In this document: positions 26,654-34,656 of the stretch, in pieces
Position numbering within the stretch: the first letter of the stretch is position 1
Layout of the letters: the number at the start of each line of letters is the position of its first letter
NCBI RefSeq assembly: GCF_002873335.1
Contig: NZ_MCUW01000003.1
Coordinates: 112,151-176,150 of the forward strand
DNA from: Vibrio sp. 10N.286.49.B1
GTDB lineage: Bacteria > Pseudomonadota > Gammaproteobacteria > Enterobacterales > Vibrionaceae
DNA: 64,000 nt
Direction: 5' to 3'
Program-made: the position numbers and the translations under genes
Notes under the pieces: generated by a model
Told to the model about the DNA's origin: nothing
The model's input: only the letters and a program-made list of their open reading frames with translations
The model's database searches: none

Positions 26654-26905
26654 ATGGGTATTTTTTCTTGGATTATCTTGGGGCTCATCGCAGGCGCACT
26701 AGCAAAATGGTTGATGCCGGGTAACGATGGCGGCGGTTGGTTAGCCACTATGGTGCTTGGTATTGCTGGTGCTTCTGTAGGTGGGTTTTTAGGGAGTTCC
26801 CTCGGCTTAGGCGGAGCAAATGGCATCAACATCGGGAGTATTGTGACCGCAACTTTAGGCGCATTTGTCTTGCTCTTTGTCTATAACCGATTCATTAAAA
26901 ATTAA
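26654..26905 (+). CDS. GlsB/YeaQ/YmgE family membrane protein
   Basis: ATG 26654 follows AAGGGA by six bases. The 83-residue protein starts MGIFSWIILGLIAGALAKWLMPG and has three hydrophobic segments with glycine-rich turns (GLGGANGINIGSI), exactly the transglycosylase-associated (GlsB/YeaQ) family. Members are small inner-membrane proteins linked to stress responses; no enzyme activity is proven. The gene is monocistronic; a weak hairpin before TTTTT at about 26907-26936 may end it. Confidence 0.88.
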   Translation: MGIFSWIILGLIAGALAKWLMPGNDGGGWLATMVLGIAGASVGGFLGSSLGLGGANGINIGSIVTATLGAFVLLFVYNRFIKN

Positions 26906-27101
26906 GCATGGATGACTATCAGGTCATGGCTTTTTAGTTTGTGGTAGCGCCGGGCATGCTCAGTCGACGAAAGCAGCGCGAACAACGTGTCGGTTTCTAC
27001 CACTCGTTTGGTTTACTTCCCTCAGCCTTAAAATTTAGCTTATCTGTCTTAGATTCAATAGATCGAGTCAGTACTAACACGCTTATTATGTTAGGCATCG
27101 A

Positions 27102-27539
27102 TTAGATATTTAAATTGGCCGATGCATTAAAAGAGTACATCTTGATTTCCTTTCGATCTTCCCACCCCAGTGAGCGATAAAACTGTTGCGCATTTTCATT
27201 TTCTGCTGTGACAAAGAGGTGTGTTTTGCGGATACCAATAAGACCAAGGGCGGTTGTCGCCTGCTCGATAAGCCCCTTACCAATACGCTTGCCACGGTGC
27301 TTATCTGCAACCGCAAGGTGTTGTATATAGCCGCGACGTCCATCCGTCCCAACGAGCACTGCGCCAACCATTTGTCCACCCACGGTAGCCACGAAGCTTA
27401 AATTCGGGTTTTGATCGAGATAGTCAGTAATGCTTTCACGACTATCCGCTTCTCTCAGCTGCATATTTTCCGTTATGCCCCATAACGCAATAACCGCATC
27501 ATAATCGGTTGTTTGCATTTCTCTATAACTCACCTTCAC
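27102..27539 (-). CDS. GNAT family N-acetyltransferase (YpeA-like)
   Basis: A 145-residue GNAT with the full motif A: IQHLAVADKHRGKRIGKGLIEQATTAL (RGKRIG loop), and motif B ENENAQQFYRSLGWEDR. The sequence pattern resembles YpeA-type acetyltransferases. Its start overlaps the end of the upstream ABM-type gene by 17 bases, so the two form a small operon. Substrate unknown. Confidence 0.85.
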   Translation of the reverse strand: MKVSYREMQTTDYDAVIALWGITENMQLREADSRESITDYLDQNPNLSFVATVGGQMVGAVLVGTDGRRGYIQHLAVADKHRGKRIGKGLIEQATTALGLIGIRKTHLFVTAENENAQQFYRSLGWEDRKEIKMYSFNASANLNI

Positions 27540-27822
27540 TTGAGTACCTCCTTTTTAACTCGACGACCTCAACGTTATAGTCGTGATACCACGTTTCCTT
27601 ACCTAGGCGTTGCGCTTCCTTATGCAATGGATCTTGATGCCATTTTTGTATGTCTTCTTGGTTATGCCAATATGAAATAGCAATTTCTTTATTCCCTTCC
27701 AATGACGTAACAAAATCAATGCAACGATATTTTGAAAACGCTAATGACCTCAGACGTGCGGCCATTTTTTCATATTGTTCGTTAGGGTGCTTCATTGTTG
27801 CTCGAAATATAACCGCATACAT
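27523..27822 (-). CDS. Antibiotic biosynthesis monooxygenase (ABM) domain protein
   Basis: A 99-residue dimeric alpha-beta barrel (ferredoxin-like) protein. MYAVIFRATMKHPNEQYEKMAARLRSLAFSKYRCIDFVT has the typical ABM N-terminal strand and helix, and the ISYWHNQEDIQKWHQDPLHKEAQ segment is the family signature. Such small proteins act as cofactor-free oxygenases, haem degraders or unknown enzymes. It is the first gene of a two-gene unit with the following GNAT (17-base overlap). Confidence 0.85.
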   Translation of the reverse strand: MYAVIFRATMKHPNEQYEKMAARLRSLAFSKYRCIDFVTSLEGNKEIAISYWHNQEDIQKWHQDPLHKEAQRLGKETWYHDYNVEVVELKRRYSSEGEL

Positions 27823-27878
27823 AATCGTTAATCCATTTTAAAACCGGTCCTGACGGCCGCTCTTCACACCGCCAACCG

Positions 27879-28403
27879 TCAACGCTCAAAAATCCGGTCA
27901 TCATAAAGAACACCGTCGATGACGTAAGCATTCGCTATTTGTTCAATGAAAGTAAACCCACATTTAGTCAACACTCGTTCAGACGCTTTATTACCCTCTG
28001 TAACGACAGCAGAAAAATAGAGTGGCCGAAGCGACTGTTTCTCCCATGACAACTGTGCCCATAACAATAACGCTTCGAGTGATTCCGTAGCAAAACCCTT
28101 ACCTTGATGTTCAGGAGCAAGTAAATACCCAACTTCCGCTTTACCTTCGTTGATGATAATACCCGTAATGCCTATTTTTTGTTTGGTGCTCTTATCAACA
28201 ATAGTTAAACATAGCCAATGATGGGAGGCACAACACCACGGTGGTAAGCGTGACTGAAATCGTTGTTCAATCTCTTGATCGCTCGGAGTATCAAAGCACA
28301 ATCGCGTCACATGAGGGTTTTTATGAAGCTGTTTAAAAAAATCTTCATCGCTAACATTAATTTGGCGCATTTTCAGGTGACGACTTTCAAACTTAATAGA
28401 CAT
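27879..28403 (-). CDS. GNAT family N-acetyltransferase (RimJ/RimL type)
   Basis: A 174-residue GNAT of the longer RimJ-like class: EVGYLLAPEHQGKGFATESLEALLLWA contains the acetyl-CoA loop QGKGFA, and NKASERVLTKCGFTF is the C-terminal motif. The start ATG at 28403 is preceded by AAGG. Relatives include ribosomal-protein or small-molecule acetyltransferases; nothing more can be said. There is no operon partner within 50 bases upstream. Confidence 0.83.
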   Translation of the reverse strand: MSIKFESRHLKMRQINVSDEDFFKQLHKNPHVTRLCFDTPSDQEIEQRFQSRLPPWCCASHHWLCLTIVDKSTKQKIGITGIIINEGKAEVGYLLAPEHQGKGFATESLEALLLWAQLSWEKQSLRPLYFSAVVTEGNKASERVLTKCGFTFIEQIANAYVIDGVLYDDRIFER

Positions 28404-28534
28404 CCTTAATCATTATTCCTCGTTTCTTATTCTTTATTAACTTGCGTGCTCTAAGTGAAGCATAATAAACGAAACGTGTCAGAGACCACCGAGCACTCAG
28501 AAACAGATAATCAACCATCGCCAGGCCATAAATA

Positions 28535-29002
28535 TTAAACCGGATAGACTTTTTCAAACAGTTCGAGGACGAGCTCATCTCGAGTTGTGAAGTGATGCCC
28601 TAGCTCAGAAGAATGGCGCTGAAAGAAGTCAATATGGGTACGTCGCCAAGAATCATACGTTCTATCTCCCTCACCTTCTTGATACGCAAACTCTTCCGTC
28701 ACACTATCAAATGGGCAAATAAGGACATCGGTCAGCTTAATAATGCAGATAGGCATCTGGGCCCAGTTGAGAACCACCGCGACTCTTCCAATTTGGGGCA
28801 GAGGTTCGTGATCAATGTCGTAACCTATTTTTAAGCTGCAACTGGCCGTCTTGATTCCTGCATTAATAAGCCTTGCACACTCGTTAGCGTTGTATTCATC
28901 AGCGCAAAAGTATTCTGCGACCACATCAGGGATCCTTGACCTCTCATGTTGAGATAAGGTAGTAAGATACTCATTCAAAAATGCGCTTTGCTGTGGCGTC
29001 AT
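28535..29002 (-). CDS. ASCH domain protein
   Basis: A 155-residue protein of the ASCH (PUA-like) superfamily: residues 40-70 (NECARLINAGIKTASCSLKIG) and the following LPQIGRVAVVLNWAQMPICIIKLTDVLICPFDSVTEEFAYQEGEGDRTYDSWRRTHIDFF match the family's RNA-binding-like fold, including the EGEGDRTYDSWR segment. Members are thought to bind RNA or nucleosides, and some act on modified nucleosides. The start at 29002 has a plausible AATGAAGG upstream. It is solitary. Confidence 0.85.
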   Translation of the reverse strand: MTPQQSAFLNEYLTTLSQHERSRIPDVVAEYFCADEYNANECARLINAGIKTASCSLKIGYDIDHEPLPQIGRVAVVLNWAQMPICIIKLTDVLICPFDSVTEEFAYQEGEGDRTYDSWRRTHIDFFQRHSSELGHHFTTRDELVLELFEKVYPV

Positions 29003-29111
29003 AATCCTTCATTCCCATTACGGTGTTAAGATTCGTCTATGGTACAGGGAACCACAATACATTCATTAACTATTGGCGTACTCCGTGTCGTCGGCACCAT
29101 TTATCATTTCG

Positions 29112-29606
29112 TTATTTTGGCCTCAGCACACGATAAAACATCGAGACGATGAGTAACAACGCTACGACGATGGGCAACCCCCACAGCACCATATTTTGCC
29201 TTGAAAGCGCCGGTTGATACAGAACGTGTTGTCCATATCGTTCCACCATATAGTCTTTTACTTCTTGGTCTGTTTTCCCTTGCTTAATCAATTCAAACAC
29301 TCGCAGTCGAATGTCTTTAGCAACGGGTGAATTTGATTCAATCAAATTCTGATTTTGACACATCGGGCATCGAAGCGTCTTCGCTAATGCAATCGCATCT
29401 TTTTGCTGCTTGATAGAATCAAATTCAAATAATTCAACCGATTGTGAATTTTGCGCTACCGCACTAGGAGCAATGAAAACAAAACAAGATAAAATAGCCG
29501 TGAGGAATAGCCGTCTACTCAGGTTTTCAGATAGCCGTAACCCAGCCGTACCGACGACTCTAAAATACAACACGATGCTCCTACTGATCCAGTTACGCAA
29601 CATCAT
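29112..29606 (-). CDS. nrfF: Cytochrome c-type biogenesis protein NrfF (CcmH-like)
   Basis: A 164-residue exported protein with the CcmH/NrfF redox motif RCPMCQNQ (Cys80, Cys83), a helical domain and a C-terminal membrane anchor (VLWGLPIVVALLLIVSMFY). It acts in the periplasm as the thioredoxin-like reductant and apocytochrome holder for haem attachment. Its start overlaps the end of nrfE by 14 bases, as in the nrfEFG unit of E. coli. The N-terminal 25 residues before the signal sequence look like overlap-derived extension, so a downstream start is possible. No nrfG follows here; a TPR candidate lies at 39732. Confidence 0.88.
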   Translation of the reverse strand: MMLRNWISRSIVLYFRVVGTAGLRLSENLSRRLFLTAILSCFVFIAPSAVAQNSQSVELFEFDSIKQQKDAIALAKTLRCPMCQNQNLIESNSPVAKDIRLRVFELIKQGKTDQEVKDYMVERYGQHVLYQPALSRQNMVLWGLPIVVALLLIVSMFYRVLRPK

Positions 29607-31659
29607 CCGCCTTCATTTTTGAAGAAACATAGTTTGAAGAAACATGTTTACCCGGTGATTCTGGGCGAGTTCTCGGCATAGATGGCGCATAACTAGCTTG
29701 ACCTGTGCGCTTACTAAATAACACACCTGTAACGCCAAGCACCATAATCAATGCGCCCAACCAAATCCACCGAACGAAAGCTTTGAACTGTATGCGCACC
29801 GCATAGTGTGAAGCATCAATTTTTTCCCCAAGTGAAATATAAATATCGCCGTGCCAAAAGGCCGTCATCGATGGCTCAGTCATATTCATCACTCGTATCG
29901 GATAATGTCGCTTTTCCGGAGTCGCAAGCCAAGTGTGCGCCGATTCATCTGATATTGAGTCTAATGTCTTAATTTCAATGATTGCACGCTCTGCACTAAA
30001 TGACTGAGTTACATAGAGCTCCGTAGAAACATAACGAAGTTGATAATCGCCAAATTCTATTTGAGATTGGGGGCCTAGCTTACGTGTCACCTCGTAGGAA
30101 TATTCACTGTTCATCGCGGCGCCAAAAGCCGTAACCGCCAGCCCTATGTGCGCCATTGAGATATAAACACATCGTCGGATCATCTTAGAGGTGGATTGAG
30201 GGTTCAGACAAACTCTGTACAACCCGACCCCATGGCAGCCAATTACCCATGTCGCCCCCCAACACGTCCACACTGCCCACATCGACCAATCGGCACCCAC
30301 ATCTTGATTTCGCGTGACGTAATAACTCACAACCGTGGCTGATACTCCTAACGTTACCACACCTATCCATAACGAAATCCGCATCAATGAATAAGGAACC
30401 ACAGCATTCCATTTAAGCAAAGCAGCGAAGCCAACCACGAATAATGCCACTATTGCCAGCGGGGCAATAAGTAAATTGAAGTAAGGTGCCCCAACAGAAA
30501 TATTACCCAGTCCAGCGAACTCGTACACCATCGGATAAAACGTGCCAAATACCACGATGATCGTGGCTAACGTAAAGAGGTTTGCGCACACCAACAATAA
30601 AAAGCCCTTATTCAATATCCCTTTTAATGGTTGTGATTCAATACCATCAATCCGCTTAACAAGCGTCAAGAAAGACAAAACAAAAACCAGGGTTAATATC
30701 GCTAACAACGTAAAGCCTTTACCTGGGTCCACCGCAAAGGCATGTACGGATGTTAGCACCCCAGATCGAACAATAAACGTACCGAGTATACTTAAACAAA
30801 ACGTCACAAAAGCGAGAGAATAAGTCCAGATAAGTAACTGTTTCTTAGTTTTAGAGGCCAGTAAAGTGTGCATCAGAGCTGTCGCCGTGAGCCAAGGTAA
30901 TAGGGAAGCATTCTCCACCGGATCCCAAAACCACCAGCCCCCCCAACCTAGCTCGTAATAGGCCCACCACGACCCAACCGCAATGCCGACGGACAGAAAG
31001 ATCCATGCGACTAACGTGAATCTTTTTGCGATGATGACCCATGTCATGGTCATGTCGTTTGCAAGTAATGAACCAACAGCAAGTGCCAACACCGAAGCAA
31101 ACCCCACATAGCCCACATAAAGCAGCGGAGGGTGAATAATCAAACCAATATCTTGTAGCATCGGATTTAAATCACGGCCTTCTAGTGGCAGTACTTGATT
31201 AAATTCAAACGGATTAGACGCCAGCAAGGTAAACCATGAAAAAATAGCCACGAACGCTTGCATGATCCATGTGGCGTGGATGAGATATCGATCTGATTGA
31301 CACGATAATGAACGGGATAAACTCCATCCCCAAAGCGAAAGCGTCACTACCCAAAAAAGCATCGACCCTTCATGGCCACCCCATGTCGCGGCAATTTTAA
31401 AAGGCAGTGGTAGCTGGCTATTCGAGTTATGGGCAATGTAGCTTAGTGAAAAATCGTTAAGCGCAAATCCGTAAGCCAGAATAGCCATCGATACAAAAGC
31501 AAAGAGTAACGCGAGAACACTGGTTATACGAAGTGTGCGTGATATCTTGCCTACATGTTGTTCTGCATTAGCTAAGGTCGCGGTAAACCCCAAGCCCGCA
31601 CCTAACGAACTCGTCATGGCCGCGCAAATTAACGTGAACAACCCAACATAGCCGATCAT
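29593..31659 (-). CDS. nrfE: Haem lyase NrfE (CcmF-like)
   Basis: A 688-residue polytopic membrane protein of the CcmF/CycK family with about fourteen membrane spans. TWGGHEGSML (92-101) and the WWD domain WGWGGWWFWDPVENASLLPW (about 237-256) are the haem-handling signatures. The length is typical of CcmF/NrfE. In the Nrf system NrfE with NrfF and NrfG attaches the special CXXCK haem of NrfA. It lies downstream of nrfBCD but is split from nrfD by about 250 bases that hold a repeat and hairpin. GAGG precedes the start. Confidence 0.9.
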   Translation of the reverse strand: MIGYVGLFTLICAAMTSSLGAGLGFTATLANAEQHVGKISRTLRITSVLALLFAFVSMAILAYGFALNDFSLSYIAHNSNSQLPLPFKIAATWGGHEGSMLFWVVTLSLWGWSLSRSLSCQSDRYLIHATWIMQAFVAIFSWFTLLASNPFEFNQVLPLEGRDLNPMLQDIGLIIHPPLLYVGYVGFASVLALAVGSLLANDMTMTWVIIAKRFTLVAWIFLSVGIAVGSWWAYYELGWGGWWFWDPVENASLLPWLTATALMHTLLASKTKKQLLIWTYSLAFVTFCLSILGTFIVRSGVLTSVHAFAVDPGKGFTLLAILTLVFVLSFLTLVKRIDGIESQPLKGILNKGFLLLVCANLFTLATIIVVFGTFYPMVYEFAGLGNISVGAPYFNLLIAPLAIVALFVVGFAALLKWNAVVPYSLMRISLWIGVVTLGVSATVVSYYVTRNQDVGADWSMWAVWTCWGATWVIGCHGVGLYRVCLNPQSTSKMIRRCVYISMAHIGLAVTAFGAAMNSEYSYEVTRKLGPQSQIEFGDYQLRYVSTELYVTQSFSAERAIIEIKTLDSISDESAHTWLATPEKRHYPIRVMNMTEPSMTAFWHGDIYISLGEKIDASHYAVRIQFKAFVRWIWLGALIMVLGVTGVLFSKRTGQASYAPSMPRTRPESPGKHVSSNYVSSKMKADDVA

Positions 31660-31913
31660 AAAGCCTCGGTAGAAACAGTAAGCACAATTGAGAAATAGTT
31701 TTTGATTTCAATGCTCTTGTAGGTGCTGATAATAGACTCCTCCATCCACTCACTTTCGATATTAAAAATAGGCGTAGATACAACTATGCCGGACGGAAAG
31801 TGACGATGCCGCATGGAAAGTAACGATGCCGTCATTCCTTTTTCGTTATGAATGACGGCATTACGCCACGTTAGTGGCCGTAGCGGAGCAAAAGCGTTAG
31901 TCAACCTAAACAA
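31656..31913 (-). other. 85-codon open frame in the nrfD-nrfE gap, doubtful
   Basis: The frame starts with TTG at 31913, eight bases inside nrfD, and ends TGA overlapping the nrfE ATG as ATGA. That coupling-like geometry argues for translation, but the interior contains 20-bp tandem repeats and a 12-bp hairpin, the sequence has no recognised domain, and there is no Shine-Dalgarno site for the TTG. I treat it as a spacer that happens to be open, or a frame kept open to maintain translation from nrfD into nrfE. Codon content gives no clear answer by eye. Confidence 0.25.
31783..31861. repeat. 20-bp tandem repeat and 12-bp hairpin between nrfD and nrfE
   Basis: A unit of the form TGACGATGCCGCATGGAAAG occurs complete at 31801-31820, partly at 31785-31800 and as TAACGATGCCG at 31821-31831. 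The last copy runs into a perfect 12-bp inverted repeat ATGCCGTCATTC (31826-31837) and GAATGACGGCAT (31850-31861). The stem could pause RNA polymerase or protect the nrfBCD mRNA from decay. Confidence 0.75.
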
Positions 31914-32862
31914 TCGTCATTTGACCGGCGTACAACACGAAGGTTCTCAGCATCAATACCCCCAATAAACTTAACGTTGTCACGACAAGAATAAAACCGT
32001 GATTGTGTTTCACCTTGTCAGAGCTAAAGAAGTTCATCGCTAGTGGCAGCAACATGCCTAAACCAATCACGCCATACCAGAACCAATTGGACCAAAAGCC
32101 ACCGCCGATAGCGTTCCAAGCCGCCGCTTCATTCTGACCACCACTAAAGATTAAGCCTGTAAAGAAAGTAATGATCACAAATAGCTCAAACAAAACGACT
32201 GGACGTTCGAATCGATGTACCCACTTCACGCTTGGGCTATGCGCATCCTCTTTAAAGACTAAGATCCCAAACAGTAAACTTGCCGCCGCACCCGATGATA
32301 AACTAGAAAATAAGAACAAAATCGGCAGCACCGGATTGTTTAACATTGGATAGGTCTTTAACGCGGATAATAAAAAACCAGTATACGCGGCAAGAGCAAT
32401 CGCCAACACACCCAAAAACACCTCGAGTCCATTCTCAATTTTTTCCAATTTAATCAGAATAGTTTCAACAAAGTCGAACTTACTGCCTAAAACGTCCATG
32501 ATTGGCTTGCGGAAAATCATCCCTATCCACACAAACAAAACAACCATATAAACTTGGAACAAAATCACCCCCATCGACATCACGGAGGTCGGATTAAAGT
32601 AAATCATGATTTTCCAAAACTCGAGCGGTTTAGTGAGGTGGAAGACCAAGATCAACAATCCAACAATAATGCCAAATGGAGCTAACCATGCCATCGCTTT
32701 TAATATGCCGTTATCTGCCGGGTTACCTTCGATAACATGACGCTTCAAATACAGCGCAATCATTACCGCCCCTGCCGACATCCCTGCTAAAAACAGATAG
32801 ATAGCAATGATCCAATCCCATACTAACGAGTCAAAATGAAATGCAGTTTCCCAGATACTCAT
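31906..32862 (-). CDS. nrfD: Quinol-oxidising membrane subunit NrfD
   Basis: A 318-residue inner-membrane protein with eight to nine predicted spans, starting MSIWETAFHFDSLVWDWIIAIYLFLAGMSAGAVM. The last stretch of the N-terminus, YLFLAGMSAGAV, and the internal GFLLSALKTYPMLNNPVLPILFLFSSLSSGAA are typical of the NrfD/PsrC family. It takes electrons from menaquinol and hands them to NrfC on the periplasmic side. It follows nrfC by two bases. The family identification is strong; naming follows the operon. Confidence 0.92.
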   Translation of the reverse strand: MSIWETAFHFDSLVWDWIIAIYLFLAGMSAGAVMIALYLKRHVIEGNPADNGILKAMAWLAPFGIIVGLLILVFHLTKPLEFWKIMIYFNPTSVMSMGVILFQVYMVVLFVWIGMIFRKPIMDVLGSKFDFVETILIKLEKIENGLEVFLGVLAIALAAYTGFLLSALKTYPMLNNPVLPILFLFSSLSSGAAASLLFGILVFKEDAHSPSVKWVHRFERPVVLFELFVIITFFTGLIFSGGQNEAAAWNAIGGGFWSNWFWYGVIGLGMLLPLAMNFFSSDKVKHNHGFILVVTTLSLLGVLMLRTFVLYAGQMTIV

Positions 32863-32863
32863 G

Positions 32864-33553
32864 CTACACCTCCCCCTTATGGAACGGTACTTTGTACAGC
32901 TTAGGCTTCGTGCCTAAATGCGCTTTATCTCGATAAACCGCATTAATCGTGATGGCTTGGCTAATATTACTCTGCGGATCATTAAGGTCACCGAAAACCA
33001 ACGCTTTGGTTGGGCAACTCTCGACACAAGCAGGTTGTTTCCCGGCCGCTAGGTTGGTATCTCGACAGAAATTACATTTATCTGCAGAGTGATCTTCTGG
33101 ATGGAAGAAACGCACTTGATACGGACAAGCAGCAAGGCAGTACCCACAACCTACACATTTTTCTTTGTGGACATCGACAATACCGGTTTCTTCATCTTTG
33201 TAAGCGGCGCCTGTTGGGCAAACGTAGACGCAAGGTGGGTTTTCACAATGCTGACAAGAAGTTCGAGTAAAACGGTATTCAACATCTGGGTACTCACCCA
33301 TAGGCTCAGAGCGATTTATCTCGAGTCGAGACACGCCCTCAGGCACATTGTTCACTTCTCGACACGCTTCCGTACACGCCGTACAACCGATGCAAGCATT
33401 TTCATCGTGTAGCATACCGTAACGTTTGACTGATTCCGTATTTTCGGCTGACGCATTCGAATTAGTGCTGGTTAATACCGATGTCGTTGCAACACCTGTG
33501 GTAAAGATAACCGCACCAGAACCGGCTAAAAAATTTCGTCTAGAACAACTCAT
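32864..33553 (-). CDS. nrfC: Four-cluster ferredoxin NrfC (Tat substrate)
   Basis: Start chosen at ATG 33553, one base after the nrfB stop, with GGAGGG in the end of nrfB; the frame extends upstream inside nrfB but the Tat signal argues for this start. MSCSRRNFLAGSGAV is a twin-arginine leader. The 229-residue protein has four [4Fe-4S] motifs: CIGCTACTEAC, CQHCENPPCVYVCP, CVGCGYCLAACP and CNFCRD...CVESCP. It moves electrons from NrfD to the pentahaem NrfB. Length and motif order match NrfC. Confidence 0.93.
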   Translation of the reverse strand: MSCSRRNFLAGSGAVIFTTGVATTSVLTSTNSNASAENTESVKRYGMLHDENACIGCTACTEACREVNNVPEGVSRLEINRSEPMGEYPDVEYRFTRTSCQHCENPPCVYVCPTGAAYKDEETGIVDVHKEKCVGCGYCLAACPYQVRFFHPEDHSADKCNFCRDTNLAAGKQPACVESCPTKALVFGDLNDPQSNISQAITINAVYRDKAHLGTKPKLYKVPFHKGEV

Positions 33554-33554
33554 A

Positions 33555-34151
33555 TCATTTGCCCTCCTCTTCACGCAATTCGTTGAAGTCTTTATGGCAA
33601 TCGACACACATCTTAATTGTCGTTTTGTGGTCATAAGACAAGGCTTTTGCTTTTTCCGCGTGAACAGAATGACAATTGCTGCACGTCAGGTTTTTAGCAT
33701 GAACATCGTGAGTCCAATTGGCTTTACGTAATTCCGGAGGTTGGTGGCAGTCGGTACAGAGTTGGTTAGCCTTCAGTATTGCAACAGAGTTAAGCTGCGT
33801 TTTGTCGCTGCCGGCTTGGGATTGGGCTTCATGATACTGAATGACGGTTGAAGCACCATCACGATGATCAGGTCCAATGTTGCTATGACACTGGGTACAG
33901 TTTACCTCTTTACCTAGTGCCGCCATTGCGTCTTCACCATGCGACCCTGCAAGGGTTTGTTTTGAGTCTTTATGACATTGGACACATTTGTAATCCTTGT
34001 CACGAATCAACTCTACCTTATACCGCTGTTGCGCAGCGCCCTCTTGTGGGAATGCAGCGTCGTCGGCAAAGGCATTGAGTGAAAAACCATAAAAAGAAAA
34101 TGCTAGAAGGGCTTGAAGCATTATCGTTATGGTCAATTTAACATTGCCCAT
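33555..34151 (-). CDS. nrfB: Pentahaem cytochrome c NrfB
   Basis: A 198-residue exported protein with a signal peptide (cleavage after AFA) and exactly five CXXCH haem sites: C56-H60, C85-H89, C132-H136, C157-H161 and C182-H186. That count and length define NrfB, the soluble periplasmic donor that reduces NrfA. It is the first gene of the reverse nrfBCD unit, divergent from nrfA over about 500 bases of regulatory sequence. Its stop is one base from the nrfC start. Confidence 0.93.
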   Translation of the reverse strand: MGNVKLTITIMLQALLAFSFYGFSLNAFADDAAFPQEGAAQQRYKVELIRDKDYKCVQCHKDSKQTLAGSHGEDAMAALGKEVNCTQCHSNIGPDHRDGASTVIQYHEAQSQAGSDKTQLNSVAILKANQLCTDCHQPPELRKANWTHDVHAKNLTCSNCHSVHAEKAKALSYDHKTTIKMCVDCHKDFNELREEEGK

Positions 34152-34422
34152 CGTATCCTTTCCTTAAACCATTTCTACCAAAAAGTTAGCTGGCAGTTAG
34201 GTCGATAATTAATACTTCTTCTCGAGCGAACTCGACAAAATGCTATCAATTCTTATTCAGGAGGAGCCACAACGCTTCACATATTGATGTTATTCCTTCA
34301 TGGCTGGTTTGCCTACTACCCCTTGATGAATTAGTGAGCAAAGTCACTATATTCTGTGTGTGAATTTTCACATAAACCCCTGTTTTATAATGATAATTAA
34401 TATCAACAAAACAGGCGAAGAG

Positions 34423-34438
34423 TAACCCTTTAGGGGTA
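34423..34438. promoter_or_regulatory. Putative NarP/NarL 7-2-7 site upstream of nrfA
   Basis: TAACCCT and AGGGGTA are heptamers in inverted orientation two bases apart, the arrangement preferred by NarP. The heptamer consensus TACYYMT is matched with one deviation on the left (TAACCCT) and well on the right. Its centre is 28 bases upstream of the FNR-like site, so nitrite or nitrate control of nrfA is likely. Confidence 0.62.
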
Positions 34439-34451
34439 GATTTATTTGGGT

Positions 34452-34465
34452 ATGATCAAGATCAC
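34452..34465 (+). promoter_or_regulatory. Putative FNR box upstream of nrfA
   Basis: ATGATCAAGATCAC matches TTGAT-N4-ATCAA at eight of ten positions. A second, weaker candidate TTGATCTAAAACAG is at 34475-34488. The position, about 190 bases before the nrfA start, leaves room for a long leader. Confidence 0.5.
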
Positions 34466-34656
34466 TGTCGTAAATTGATCTAAAACAGTAAAGGGCCGAC
34501 ATGTAAAAAGTTATGTCGATTTGTGACGTATTATTACTTGGTCACCCGCTTATGCCTATAGAGAGCGTTATTTAGCATTAGCACAAGACATCTCCAGTTC
34601 TTATTAACGGAAAGCCCCACAACGCATTTCAACTATTAGAATACGGAGATTACACT

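Larger units (their letters stand above)
34152..34656. promoter_or_regulatory. nrfB-nrfA divergent control region with five palindromes
   Basis: Roughly 500 bases carry a row of operator-like dyads: AGTGA-N6-TCACT at 34333-34348 (CRP-like), TGTGA-N4-TCACA at 34359-34372, a 19-base sequence 34386-34404 matching the Fur consensus at 16 of 19 positions, TAACCCT-TT-AGGGGTA at 34423-34438 (NarP 7-2-7 arrangement) and ATGAT-CAAG-ATCAC at 34452-34465 (FNR-like, 8 of 10). FNR and NarP sites upstream of nrfA are established in E. coli. No protein binding is shown here. The part 34152-34330 holds nothing clear. Confidence 0.6.

Noticed and set aside
28393-28578. 61-codon reverse-strand frame between the ASCH and GNAT genes.
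   Set aside because: It overlaps the end of the ASCH gene in another frame, has no good ribosome site and no recognisable feature beyond a possible hydrophobic stretch.
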